Of a stretch of DNA of 64,000 nucleotides, positions 39,887 to 49,703 are shown piece after piece. Position 1 is the first letter of the stretch. Every line of letters starts with the position of its first letter. The notes under the pieces were generated by a model that worked only from the letters and a program-made list of their open reading frames with translations, did no database searches and was not told the DNA's origin. This DNA comes from Chryseobacterium lathyri (GTDB lineage: Bacteria > Bacteroidota > Bacteroidia > Flavobacteriales > Weeksellaceae), in assembly GCF_030812195.1 (NCBI RefSeq), contig NZ_JAUSSF010000001.1, positions 744,001 to 808,000 on the forward strand, in the 5' to 3' direction. The translations under genes were made by a program, and so were the position numbers.

Positions 39887-41161
39887 TTAAACTGCTTTTC
39901 TTCTGTTGATAAACCAAATAATACTCCAGGCAGCAACATAAGAGATACCGGCTATAAAAAATATAATATTGTATCCACCGTTGATATTTCCAGCTTTCTT
40001 GAATGTGTCTAAGACAATTCCGATGAAAAGCGGGAAAATAATTCCGGCTGCTGAACCTAGCATACCGCCAAAGCCTATCACAGAACTTACATAATTATTA
40101 GGCAATCTATCTCCCACAGTTGTCATCAGATTGGCTCCCCAACCCTGATGTGCTGCCGTTGCCAGAGCAATGATAATGGTAATGAGCCACATATTGTCTA
40201 CATATTTTGAGAACATTACAGGAACGACCATCAATGCAAAAAGCAGCATCGTGAAGCTTCTCGCTCTTCCGATTGCCCAACCTTTTTTAATTAAAAATGA
40301 AGAAAGATAACCGCCACCAATACTTCCAATCGTTGTTCCGCTGTAGATAATAATCAACGGGATGGAAGGTTTCGTTAAATCCATTTTGAACACATCTGCA
40401 AAATAAGCAGGCAGCCAGAACATAAAGAAATACCAGATCGGGTCTGTAAGGATTTTTCCTATGGCAAAAGACCAGGTTACTTTGTATTTTAATAATTCTG
40501 ATAACGGAACTTTGGACTGTTCCTGTGTTTTCCCATCCTGATCACTTTTGATATACTGTAATTCTTCCTGGCTCAGGTTTTTCGTTTTTTCGGGAATTTT
40601 ATAGAATTTCCACCAAAGGACAATCCATAATAAACCTAAAGCCCCAATCCATACGAAGGTTTCCCGCCATCCGTAATGTCCAAGAATGAATGGTACAAGA
40701 AGTGGTGCTAAAATAGCTCCCACCGTAGCTCCGGAGTTGAAGATCCCTGTTGCCAACGCTCTTTCTTTTTTCGGAAACCATTCTGCCACCGATTTTATTG
40801 CTGCCGGAAAATTTCCTGCTTCGCTGATTCCAAGTGTGCTTCTTGCAATTAAAAATCCAACCGTGCTTTTCACAAAACCATGTCCTATCGAAGCTAAACT
40901 CCAGACAATCAACGAAACGGCATAACCAATTTTGGTTCCTACCCGGTCGATAAATCTTCCCATCGCAAGATATCCGATAGCATACGTGGTGGTAAACGCC
41001 ATGACGATATAGCTGTAATCTTTTTCGTCCCAGCTGAACTCTTTTTCAAGAACAGGTTTCAGTAATCCCATTACCTGACGGTCGAGATAGTTGATGGTGG
41101 TAGCGAGAAATACCAAAGACAGCATAAACCATCTTATATTGCGGTTTTTAGGAGCCTGCAT
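39887..41161 (-). CDS. exuT: MFS hexuronate transporter (ExuT-like)
   Basis: 424 residues, twelve membrane segments, ACS-family signatures: FLATTINYLDRQVMGLLKP near the start and the loop GRFIDRVGTKIGYAVSLIVW. Members take up glucuronate and galacturonate by proton symport. Next to a GH115 glucuronidase, mannonate dehydratase and SDR, the substrate should be (methyl)glucuronate released from xylan. Confidence 0.9.
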   Translation of the reverse strand: MQAPKNRNIRWFMLSLVFLATTINYLDRQVMGLLKPVLEKEFSWDEKDYSYIVMAFTTTYAIGYLAMGRFIDRVGTKIGYAVSLIVWSLASIGHGFVKSTVGFLIARSTLGISEAGNFPAAIKSVAEWFPKKERALATGIFNSGATVGAILAPLLVPFILGHYGWRETFVWIGALGLLWIVLWWKFYKIPEKTKNLSQEELQYIKSDQDGKTQEQSKVPLSELLKYKVTWSFAIGKILTDPIWYFFMFWLPAYFADVFKMDLTKPSIPLIIIYSGTTIGSIGGGYLSSFLIKKGWAIGRARSFTMLLFALMVVPVMFSKYVDNMWLITIIIALATAAHQGWGANLMTTVGDRLPNNYVSSVIGFGGMLGSAAGIIFPLFIGIVLDTFKKAGNINGGYNIIFFIAGISYVAAWSIIWFINRRKAV

Positions 41162-41233
41162 TTAGTTTTGATTAAATTGTTTTAGTTCTGATGACGGAAT
41201 TTTTCATTCTTTCGATGGGTTAATAATATTCAT

Positions 41234-42049
41234 CTAAACACCACTAAATGCACTGAAACCACCATCCACAGGAAGTAGTGCACCAGTAATAAAACTTGCA
41301 GCATCTGAACATAGAAACTGGACGGCACCGTTGAGTTCATCAGCATTTCCAAAACGTCCCATTGGTGTTTTAGCAATTACCTTTTTGCTTCTGTCAGTTA
41401 AAGAGCCATCCGGATTTAATAAAATTGCCCGGTTTTGATCTCCGATAAAAAATCCCGGAGCAATAGCATTAACACGGATTTTATCTCCATATTTCAAAGC
41501 CAAATCGGAAGCGAGCCATTGTGTAAAATTGGTGATTGCGGATTTGGCTGCGGAATATCCTGCCACTCTTGTGATTGCGGAATACGCTGCCATTGAGGAG
41601 ATATTCACAATACTTCCGCTTCCCTGTTCTGTCATTACTTTCCCAAAGGCATAGCTTGGGTAAACCGTTCCGTTGATGTTTAAATCGGTTACTTCGTTCC
41701 AGGCTTCCATTTTCAGGTCGAAAAAGGATTGGCCGGGAGCTAATGTTGCCGCAGGAATATTTCCACCGGCGATATTGAGAAGAATATCGATTTTACCATA
41801 TTTTTTGAGGATTTTTTTTGATGCAGATTCCAGACTTTCAATGTTCATTACATTGGCTTCCACAGCGAATGCATCGCCGCCTAAATCTGTCAGTTCTTTT
41901 ACTCTTGCGTCTAATGTCTGTTGATTCCTTCCCAATGCAACAACTTTTGCTCCGGCTTCAGTGAAACTTTTGGCCAAACTTCCTCCCAATACCCCAGAAG
42001 CACCTGTAATGACTGCTACTTTATCTTTTATGCTGAATATTTCGTTCAT
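41234..42049 (-). CDS. SDR-family D-fructuronate reductase-like oxidoreductase
   Basis: 271 residues. Rossmann motif VITGASGVLGGSLA (about residues 14-27), NNAG-equivalent NIAGGN, catalytic Ser in IVNISSMAAYS and YSAAK (about 165). In Bacteroidota uronate loci, this SDR type next to uxuA reduces fructuronate to mannonate in place of the unrelated UxuB. That role is inferred from the uxuA and exuT neighbours. Confidence 0.85.
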   Translation of the reverse strand: MNEIFSIKDKVAVITGASGVLGGSLAKSFTEAGAKVVALGRNQQTLDARVKELTDLGGDAFAVEANVMNIESLESASKKILKKYGKIDILLNIAGGNIPAATLAPGQSFFDLKMEAWNEVTDLNINGTVYPSYAFGKVMTEQGSGSIVNISSMAAYSAITRVAGYSAAKSAITNFTQWLASDLALKYGDKIRVNAIAPGFFIGDQNRAILLNPDGSLTDRSKKVIAKTPMGRFGNADELNGAVQFLCSDAASFITGALLPVDGGFSAFSGV

Positions 42050-42115
42050 AATTTTATAATCGATCTATGTTGAATTATAATGATAGTATTTTACCCTTCA
42101 GACTCTTCTTCATTA

Positions 42116-43288
42116 TTAATTTGAAAGTTCGTTTTGTACGGCTGCTATTACTCCTTCAATTTGTCCTAAAGCAAGCATTCTTCCTAAAAATGAATATCCG
42201 GGATTATAGCCTTTGTCAATATCGTCCGTTAATAATCTTCCGTGGTCCACGCGCATTGGTAAATCAGAGTTTTCTTTTTCAAAGATTTTGATTACTTCAA
42301 TCAGTTTTCCTCTTCCACCCAAATGGTGCGCTTCTATAAAATCACCGTTTTCAAAAACACTGGTACTTCTTAAATGGACAAATTTTGTCCGGTGGGCATA
42401 TTTTTGAGCAAGCTTTGGAACATCATTTTGAAGGCCTGCACTTAAAGAACCTGTGCAGAATGTGAGTCCGTTGTGAGGATTATCGACAGCGTTTAAGATC
42501 CAGTCGATATCTTCTTCATTGGTCACGATTCTAGGTAAACCCAACAATGAAAATGGCGGATCATCGGGATGCACACACATCTGGATGTTCCATTTTTCGC
42601 AGACAGGCATTATTTTTTCAAGGAAATATCTCATATTTTGGCGAAGCTGATGTTTATCAATTCCATCATATAATGATAATAAACTTTTGAAAATAGCCAC
42701 TGGATTCTGATCTCCTTCCTTGATATTTCCATTAACAAACCCCTGTGTTTTTACAATAATTGAATCTATTAAATCATTATTATCTTCTTCCGTTAAAATA
42801 TTCTTTAATTGTTCTACTTTTTGAAGGGTCTCTGAATTATAGTCGTTTTCTGCACCTTTTCTCTGCAGAAGATGAATTTCAAAATAAGCAAATTTGGCTT
42901 TATCAAAGTACAGTGATGACGAGCCGTCTTCCCACTGATAAAACAAATCTGTACGAGCCCAGTCCAGGACCGGCATAAAGTTGTAACAAACCGTTGTAAT
43001 GCCTGCCTTTCCCAGATTTTCAAGACTTTTGATGTAGTTTTCTATTAACTGATCTCTGTTTTCCCCTCCATATTTTATGGCTTCACTTACGGCCAGACTT
43101 TCTACGACAGACCAGCGAAGTCCGAAACTTTCTATATAATTTTTATAGTCATTGATTGCATCTAATGACCAAACCTCCCCGTTCGGAATATCATGCAATG
43201 CGGAAACAATACCTTCCACACCGATCTGACGGAGCATATTTAACTGTATTTTGTCTTTTTTACCAAACCAGCGCCATGTTTTTTCCAT
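42116..43288 (-). CDS. uxuA: Mannonate dehydratase
   Basis: 390 residues starting MEKTWRWFGKKDKIQLNMLRQIGVEG, the typical UxuA N-terminus, with the metal-site stretches MCVHPDDPP and VDHGRLL. It converts D-mannonate to 2-keto-3-deoxy-gluconate. Uronate isomerase and the kinase/aldolase for the product are not in this window. Confidence 0.95.
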   Translation of the reverse strand: MEKTWRWFGKKDKIQLNMLRQIGVEGIVSALHDIPNGEVWSLDAINDYKNYIESFGLRWSVVESLAVSEAIKYGGENRDQLIENYIKSLENLGKAGITTVCYNFMPVLDWARTDLFYQWEDGSSSLYFDKAKFAYFEIHLLQRKGAENDYNSETLQKVEQLKNILTEEDNNDLIDSIIVKTQGFVNGNIKEGDQNPVAIFKSLLSLYDGIDKHQLRQNMRYFLEKIMPVCEKWNIQMCVHPDDPPFSLLGLPRIVTNEEDIDWILNAVDNPHNGLTFCTGSLSAGLQNDVPKLAQKYAHRTKFVHLRSTSVFENGDFIEAHHLGGRGKLIEVIKIFEKENSDLPMRVDHGRLLTDDIDKGYNPGYSFLGRMLALGQIEGVIAAVQNELSN

Positions 43289-43366
43289 AAATTTTATTTT
43301 TCATTAAAACAAAGCAGATGCAATAGATACATCTACTTTGTCTGTTAACATGAATGTGTATGTCTA

Positions 43367-45316
43367 TTAATTGTAACCGGGATTTTGGTATTTAGCCTTG
43401 ATATCTGCAGAAACTTCCATCGCATCAAGCTGTCCCTGCGGAATAGGTCTCAGATAATGGAATTTCTGAATATTACGGGTTACAGTCTGAGGATTATGAT
43501 CCCCATAAGCAGTCCCTGCAATTTTGTAAGTAGCTGCATATTCTTCCCATTTCTGCGTGCGTACAAGGTCATACCATCTGTATCCTTCGCCATAATATTC
43601 CCGGGACCTTTCTGCCAGAATGTAATCTATAGTAATGGTATTAGGTGTAGCAGCAATCATTGCAGCACTGTTATCCTGTACTTTTGCCATGTTTCCACTA
43701 ACACTCCAGACCCACTTTCCGGCTCTTGCTCTGATTACGTTAATCAGATCTCTGGCACTAACAGATCCGGAAGCACCTTTAACTGCTGCCTCAGCTGCTA
43801 AGAAATAAAATTCTGAAAATTTAGCAGCTACAAACGGACGGGTTAAACTCGGGTTTGGATATCCTAAACCATTGCCATTATCTGTACGGTATGTTCCGAT
43901 TTTCCATATACCCGGATATACTACTCTGCTGATACCATTTGGTGCAATTACCCAGTCTGCTCTTCCCGGAAGTGTGCCTGCTCCAATATTACTATTTCCA
44001 GCGTTGGAGGAATATGTTGGTGATACAGAATCATCATTAAGGAAGGTTAAAATGGCTTCACCTGGATGCACGGGAAGATTATTGGCGTTATACAAGGTAG
44101 TCTGCGTCATTCCTGCCTTGTCCCAGTTTCCACGGTAAGTGGTAACGAATGTTCCGTCATATCTGGAGTCATTTGTTTTGTCTGCAAATGTGTTTTTAAT
44201 CACTTCGATGGTAGGGGCCATACGTGTCCACGGGCGTCCTAGATCCTGAGCCGCTGCTCTTTGTACTGAGCTGACAGCAGACCAGGATGTACTGGAAGTA
44301 CTGCTTCTGATATTAGGATAATTCCAAGTCATCATCCAGGCGGCAAAATTATTTGGAGACCATCCATCGCCATAACTTGCCTGAATGACACCTTCATTAT
44401 AATAAGCACTTGTTTCTGTATGGTCTGCATAAAGCATACATTCTTTATTACGGTCATTTGACCCTACATTCAAATTGTAATAGGTAGGCTGCAAAGCATA
44501 AGGCCCAGGGTTATTGATCCCGTCTAATGCAATATCATAAGCTTTTTGGAAGTACCATTGGGCATTATGCCCGTCAGGATCTGTTCTTGCGGTTTCAGGA
44601 TAAGTTGGAATACTGTTTGGGTTTTGAAGCCACCAGGCATAGGTTAAATATGCTTTTGAAAGATATAATCTCGCAACGTTCTTGGTAACACCACCGGTAA
44701 CCCTTGGGCTTGCGGGAAGGTTATCAATGGCTTTGATTAAATCTGGAAAAATAGCTTTTGTATACACTTCTGAAACGGTATTTCTTACTGAAGTGGTGGT
44801 TGGAGAAATATTGAATTTAAGCTCTCCTGATCCCAAATCCAGCGGTGCACCGCCATAGGTCTGGACCAGTAAGAAATAATAAAATGATCTAAAAAATCTT
44901 GCTTCTGAAATCAGCGCTTCGGGTACATTGATTAAAGGTCCGTTTTGTATAACCCCATTTGCAGAATTGATGGCAGGAAAAACAGATCCCCACACCATGC
45001 TTGTTGGAAAAGTTGAACTGTCGATATTGCCATTATTAGACATATCCAATACTTTAAAATTTCCGTCTGCATCTTTTCCCCAGGTCGCCTCATCAGTACC
45101 CGTCATGGTAGAGTTTAAGAAGTATCCGTTCCCATAAAGCATTCGCATCTGTCTATACAATGCTGTTACTCCCTGTGTAATTCCTCTTTCTGTTGTAAAA
45201 TCTTCCGGCGTATATATGCCTCTTGGCTGTTCATCCAATATCTCATTACATCCTGTACTGAATGTTAGTGATGCTAAAAATAGAGCAGCGATAAATTTTT
45301 TATTTAAATTGATCAT
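43367..45316 (-). CDS. SusD/RagB-family glycan-binding lipoprotein
   Basis: 649 residues. Lipoprotein signal with Cys23 (ASLTFSTGC), then CNEILDEQPRGIYTPEDF, the SusD N-terminal pattern, and TPR-like helices plus the SusD C-terminal segment (LAERSREYYGEGYRWYDLVRTQKW). It is an outer-membrane surface protein that binds glycan and forms the lid of the SusC channel. Its gene starts 10 bases after the SusC stop. This is the only SusC/D pair in the window. Confidence 0.95.
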   Translation of the reverse strand: MINLNKKFIAALFLASLTFSTGCNEILDEQPRGIYTPEDFTTERGITQGVTALYRQMRMLYGNGYFLNSTMTGTDEATWGKDADGNFKVLDMSNNGNIDSSTFPTSMVWGSVFPAINSANGVIQNGPLINVPEALISEARFFRSFYYFLLVQTYGGAPLDLGSGELKFNISPTTTSVRNTVSEVYTKAIFPDLIKAIDNLPASPRVTGGVTKNVARLYLSKAYLTYAWWLQNPNSIPTYPETARTDPDGHNAQWYFQKAYDIALDGINNPGPYALQPTYYNLNVGSNDRNKECMLYADHTETSAYYNEGVIQASYGDGWSPNNFAAWMMTWNYPNIRSSTSSTSWSAVSSVQRAAAQDLGRPWTRMAPTIEVIKNTFADKTNDSRYDGTFVTTYRGNWDKAGMTQTTLYNANNLPVHPGEAILTFLNDDSVSPTYSSNAGNSNIGAGTLPGRADWVIAPNGISRVVYPGIWKIGTYRTDNGNGLGYPNPSLTRPFVAAKFSEFYFLAAEAAVKGASGSVSARDLINVIRARAGKWVWSVSGNMAKVQDNSAAMIAATPNTITIDYILAERSREYYGEGYRWYDLVRTQKWEEYAATYKIAGTAYGDHNPQTVTRNIQKFHYLRPIPQGQLDAMEVSADIKAKYQNPGYN

Positions 45317-45326
45317 GATTTTTCTT

Positions 45327-48185
45327 TTAAAAGGTTAGGTTTAGCCCCATCATATAGTTTCTTGTAGAAGGATTATTTGTACCAATTACTAACTGATTGC
45401 TTTTGTATGAATTTACGGCCTGATTCTCGTTTCCTCTTGAATTCGGCTCGGGATCCATACCTGATTCTCTGTAGTAGGGAGAACCGAAAACAAACGGATT
45501 CTGCACTGTAACATATAGCCTCAGGCTGCTTACTCCTAAATTTTCCAAAATATTTTTATTGAAATTGTAACCCAATGTAATCGTTCTGATCTTTACATAA
45601 GAACCGTCAAATAGGCCTAAAGTTGAGCCATATTTTGGATTATCTCCGCTCATCATTCCACCCGGCTTCGGATAGCGTACGTTTGGATTTTCCTCAGTCC
45701 AGTAATCAACATCCACATTGTTTCCTCTTCCCGATAGTCTGTTGAGATATCCTGATGAGCCATATAATGTGCTGATTAATACTCCCCCTTTCTGAAATGC
45801 TCCAACCACACTAAGGTCAATGTTTTTATATGCTAATCTTGTATTGAAACCTCCCATAAAATCCGGATTAGTATCAATAATCTGCCTGTCAGCCGGCCCG
45901 ATAGCTCTAACGGGAGTTCCGTCTGCATTATATCCACCCGTGTATAAAACTTTGATCATTCCCACATTTCCTCCAGGCTCCAACACGTTCAGATAAGGAT
46001 CTCCATGCTGCCATAAGCCTACATACTGGTAATCATACAGGGCATTGATATTATGGCCCACAAACCATAAATTACCCTCATTTCGATCAGTTCCGGAAGC
46101 TAATGATGTGATTTTATTCCTATTGGCATATAAATTACCTCCAACTTCCCAACTAAACCCGTCAGGATTATCGAAAATAACAGCATTAAGTGATATTTCG
46201 AGACCTTTATTTTCTGATGCTCCCACGTTCTCGGTCACGGACCCTAAACCGCTGGATGCCGGCAATCCTTTGCTTAATAATAATTGCTCTGTCTTCGTAA
46301 TATAATATTCTACGGTACCATTAATTCTTCTGTTGAATAAAGTGAAATCTAACCCATAATTCCAGGTTTTTGAAAACTCCCAGCCCAATTTTGCATTTGA
46401 AGCCGTGTTTACATAATTCCCGATAACAAATTCATCACCGAAATTATAAGGAACAGTACTTAAGCTCCCAAAAGTGGTATACGGTCCTACAGACTGGTTA
46501 GAAGTTTGTCCGAAACCGGCTCTCAGTTTAAGCAGATTGATATATTTTGAATCTTTAAGGAAATTTTCATTGGCAATATTCCAACCAACAGAAATCGCGG
46601 GATAGGTATGCCACTGGTGTCCTTTGGCTAAAACTGACGCTCCGTCTGACCGTACGGTAGCTGTCAACATATAACGGTTGTCATATTGGTATAAGGCTCT
46701 TCCCATGAAAGACATAAGACCTCTTTTATAATATCCCTGGTTATTCGGATCTATTGTGACCTCTCCTTGTGCATGGCCTAAATTGAAGTATTGAAAGGCA
46801 TCAATCGGAACATCCCTTGCTGATATGTACGAGCTGTTGTACTTGGTCTGTTCTGCAGAATATAATGCTGTTGCGCTAATTTTATGTTTACCAAAGGTTC
46901 TATCATAAGACAGGATATTTTCCAATACCCATTGTGTTGTCAGCGAGTTTCCTATTCCCGCCGAAGATTCTGTGTCAGGATTTACATTGAGTATTCCTGT
47001 TCCTGTGTAGCTCCCACTATTCGAATTTCTGTAGGTAAGACCAACATTAAGCCTGTATTTAAGACCTTCAACCCCTGGTATTTTTAATTCCCCATAAAGG
47101 TTATTGTAAGAGCTGAAAGCATTAGTACGGTCGGCATAAGCATCACCTAGATTTTCGAGAATACCTCTGGTCTGGAGAGCAGTCTGATCAATGGCACTAT
47201 ACATGACAGTCTTAGGGCTTCCATCGGCATTATAGGGACTCACCAATGGTGAATACCCTAACATAGGCGCACCGCTGACACCGTTAAAGTCATTGATAGA
47301 AAAGTTGGAGTTTGTGGAGAAGCCTACTTTTATAAACTTACTTATTTCCTGATCTAAGGAACCTCTGATAGAAAGTCTTTTATAGCTTTGCAAAGGGACT
47401 ACTCCATTCTGCTGAAAATATGCTACTCCAAAGTTGTAATTTCCTTTTTCGCTTCCTCCTGTAACCCCTACATCATGGTTCATCATTAATCCTACACCGT
47501 AATATTTATCCTGCCAGTCTGTATTTATATCATTAAACTCATCCTGTGCGTTGGTAAACATTTTGGCATCTGCACGTAATTTGGCAAACTTAGGCCCATC
47601 CATTACCGGATATTTAGAGAAAATAGTCTGAAATCCAGTATATCCGTTATAGGTAAATCTTGCTTTCTGACCTTTTGATCCTCTGTTTGTTGTTATTAAG
47701 ATGACTCCGTTTGCACCACGTGATCCATAAATCGCTGTGGCAGAAGCATCTTTAAGAATGTCTAAACTTTTAATATCTGACGGGCTGATATCTCCTAAAG
47801 AACCTACGAAAGGAATTCCATCCAATACGATCAAGGGATCATTAGAGCCGGTTAATGAACGTTCTCCTCTGATACGGATCTGTTGCACAGCGCCAGGTTT
47901 TGTAGAGGTTCTGCCAATATCAACTCCTGGGAGACGGCCTTGTATTGCATCAGTTATATTTGCTGAAGGAACTTCTTTGAGAGCGGTTCCGCCAAGGGAT
48001 GATACGGACCCGGTAACTGCTTCTTTTTTCTGTGTACCGTATCCAATTACAATAACTTCCTCTATCTTATTTTCTTTGGCAACAGTATCTTTTTTACTTT
48101 GAGAATAAGCTAAGCTTGACGGTAACAGAACCATGGCGAAAAATATCGCGGCCCTATTAGTTTTAGCAAAATGAAATCTGTTCAT
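45327..48185 (-). CDS. SusC/RagA-family TonB-dependent outer-membrane transporter
   Basis: 952 residues: signal peptide, TonB-box-like EEVIVIGYGTQ (about 43-53), plug with VIVLDGIPF and DASATAIYGSRGANGVILITT, then the barrel ending in MMGLNLTF. Most SusC proteins carry an extra carboxypeptidase-regulatory-like domain of about 80-100 residues before the TonB box; it is missing here and the TonB box follows the signal peptide closely. It imports oligosaccharides with its SusD partner, presumably xylo- and arabinoxylo-oligosaccharides. The stretch 48207-48227 just upstream has an inverted repeat. Confidence 0.95.
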   Translation of the reverse strand: MNRFHFAKTNRAAIFFAMVLLPSSLAYSQSKKDTVAKENKIEEVIVIGYGTQKKEAVTGSVSSLGGTALKEVPSANITDAIQGRLPGVDIGRTSTKPGAVQQIRIRGERSLTGSNDPLIVLDGIPFVGSLGDISPSDIKSLDILKDASATAIYGSRGANGVILITTNRGSKGQKARFTYNGYTGFQTIFSKYPVMDGPKFAKLRADAKMFTNAQDEFNDINTDWQDKYYGVGLMMNHDVGVTGGSEKGNYNFGVAYFQQNGVVPLQSYKRLSIRGSLDQEISKFIKVGFSTNSNFSINDFNGVSGAPMLGYSPLVSPYNADGSPKTVMYSAIDQTALQTRGILENLGDAYADRTNAFSSYNNLYGELKIPGVEGLKYRLNVGLTYRNSNSGSYTGTGILNVNPDTESSAGIGNSLTTQWVLENILSYDRTFGKHKISATALYSAEQTKYNSSYISARDVPIDAFQYFNLGHAQGEVTIDPNNQGYYKRGLMSFMGRALYQYDNRYMLTATVRSDGASVLAKGHQWHTYPAISVGWNIANENFLKDSKYINLLKLRAGFGQTSNQSVGPYTTFGSLSTVPYNFGDEFVIGNYVNTASNAKLGWEFSKTWNYGLDFTLFNRRINGTVEYYITKTEQLLLSKGLPASSGLGSVTENVGASENKGLEISLNAVIFDNPDGFSWEVGGNLYANRNKITSLASGTDRNEGNLWFVGHNINALYDYQYVGLWQHGDPYLNVLEPGGNVGMIKVLYTGGYNADGTPVRAIGPADRQIIDTNPDFMGGFNTRLAYKNIDLSVVGAFQKGGVLISTLYGSSGYLNRLSGRGNNVDVDYWTEENPNVRYPKPGGMMSGDNPKYGSTLGLFDGSYVKIRTITLGYNFNKNILENLGVSSLRLYVTVQNPFVFGSPYYRESGMDPEPNSRGNENQAVNSYKSNQLVIGTNNPSTRNYMMGLNLTF

Positions 48186-48206
48186 AATTATTATTTTTAA
48201 TATTAC

Positions 48207-48227
48207 ATTAATAGAAAGGCTATTAAT
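48207..48227. promoter_or_regulatory. Inverted repeat upstream of SusC
   Basis: ATTAATAG, five bases, CTATTAAT: a perfect 8-base inverted repeat in the 79-base gap between xylA and susC. It could be an RNA hairpin that separates the expression of xylA and susC, or an operator. Confidence 0.4.
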
Positions 48228-48264
48228 AAATCCTTAGTGTTATAATGAAAGCCTTCTATAATTA

Positions 48265-49593
48265 TTAGATATACATGTTCACAATTGCTTCAAACAATTC
48301 CTGTTTTCCGCTTTTGGCCTGAGGTTCACCAAGCTCATGAGCAATTCTCTGAAGATCTTCCAGTGTAAGATTCCCTTCTTCAAAAGCTTTTCCGTTACCA
48401 CTGTCAAAAGAAGCATAGCGCTCCGTACGTAGTTTTTTATAATCGGAGTTTTCCAGTATATCTGCAGCAACTAATAATCCTTTAGCAAAAACATCCATTC
48501 CAGAAATATGGGAGATAAATAAATCCTCCGGATCGGTAGAATTTCTTCTGATCTTCGCATCAAAATTAACACCGCCATTTCCAAGTCCTCCTGCCGGAAG
48601 AAGTACCAGCCAGGCCTGGGCAAGGTCACGGTAGTCAACAGGAAACTGATCTGTATCCCATCCGTTTTGGTAATCTCCTCTATTGGCATCGATACTTCCC
48701 AATAAGCCTGCGTCAACTGCTACCTGAAGCTCATGCTCAAACGTATGTCCTGCCAGGGTAGCATGATTAACTTCGATATTAAGCTTAAAATCTTTGTCTA
48801 AACCGTAATGTCTCAGAAAGCCAATCACTGTTTCAGAATCATAGTCATACTGATGTTTGGTTGGCTCCATCGGCTTTGGCTCAATAAGGAATGTTCCCTT
48901 AAAGCCTTGACTACGGGCATAATCACGGGACATCGAAAGGAAGCGGGCCAGATGGTCTTTTTCTCTTTTCATTTCGGTATTCAGCAGGCTCATATAGCCT
49001 TCTCTGCCGCCCCAGAACACATAGTTTTCGCCACCAAGAGCGATAGTTGCATCAATGGAATTTTTCACCTGAGTTCCTGCACAGGCTACCACATCAAAAT
49101 TTGGGTTGGTAGAAGCTCCGTTCATATATCTTTCATGGGTAAAAACATTGGCTGTTCCCCATAAAAGCTTGATCCCTGACTCTTTTTGTTTTTCTTTGGC
49201 ATATTCTACAACAGCCTGAAGATTTTTTTCATAGTCTTTCCAGTTATCTGCCGGAGCAACTAGATCTACATCATGAAAGCAGTAATATTGGAATCCTATT
49301 TTGGACATGAATTCAAAACCTGCGTCCATTTTATGCTTGGCTCTGGAAACTGCGTCATGGCCAATATCCCAAGGATGATGAATCGTTGCTCCGCCGAACG
49401 GATCGCTTCCATCTGCACACAGGGTATGCCACCATGCCATTGCAAAACGCATCCACTCTTTCATTGGTTTTCCCATCACGATCCTATCAGCATCATAATA
49501 ACGGAATGCCATAGGGTTTCTACTTTCTTTGCCTTCAAATCTGATGTTTTCAATACCTGGAAAAAATGCTTTTGTTTCTGTTAAAATGTTCAT
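48265..49593 (-). CDS. xylA: Xylose isomerase
   Basis: 442 residues, full length. It has the active-site stretches FHDVDLVAP (catalytic His and Asp), [33 protein letters not shown] (metal ligands) and [15 protein letters not shown]. It converts D-xylose to D-xylulose. It lies 110 bases downstream of the xylulokinase and upstream of susC. Confidence 0.97.
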   Translation of the reverse strand: MNILTETKAFFPGIENIRFEGKESRNPMAFRYYDADRIVMGKPMKEWMRFAMAWWHTLCADGSDPFGGATIHHPWDIGHDAVSRAKHKMDAGFEFMSKIGFQYYCFHDVDLVAPADNWKDYEKNLQAVVEYAKEKQKESGIKLLWGTANVFTHERYMNGASTNPNFDVVACAGTQVKNSIDATIALGGENYVFWGGREGYMSLLNTEMKREKDHLARFLSMSRDYARSQGFKGTFLIEPKPMEPTKHQYDYDSETVIGFLRHYGLDKDFKLNIEVNHATLAGHTFEHELQVAVDAGLLGSIDANRGDYQNGWDTDQFPVDYRDLAQAWLVLLPAGGLGNGGVNFDAKIRRNSTDPEDLFISHISGMDVFAKGLLVAADILENSDYKKLRTERYASFDSGNGKAFEEGNLTLEDLQRIAHELGEPQAKSGKQELFEAIVNMYI

Positions 49594-49703
49594 ATTATTT
49601 GATTTTTATTTTTAGTTTGTTCTTTACAATTTGATATAAGGATCCTCTGCCTGCTGATTTAATAGGTCCGCAGGTACAATGAATAGGCTTCGTTGCAGGA
49701 TGA

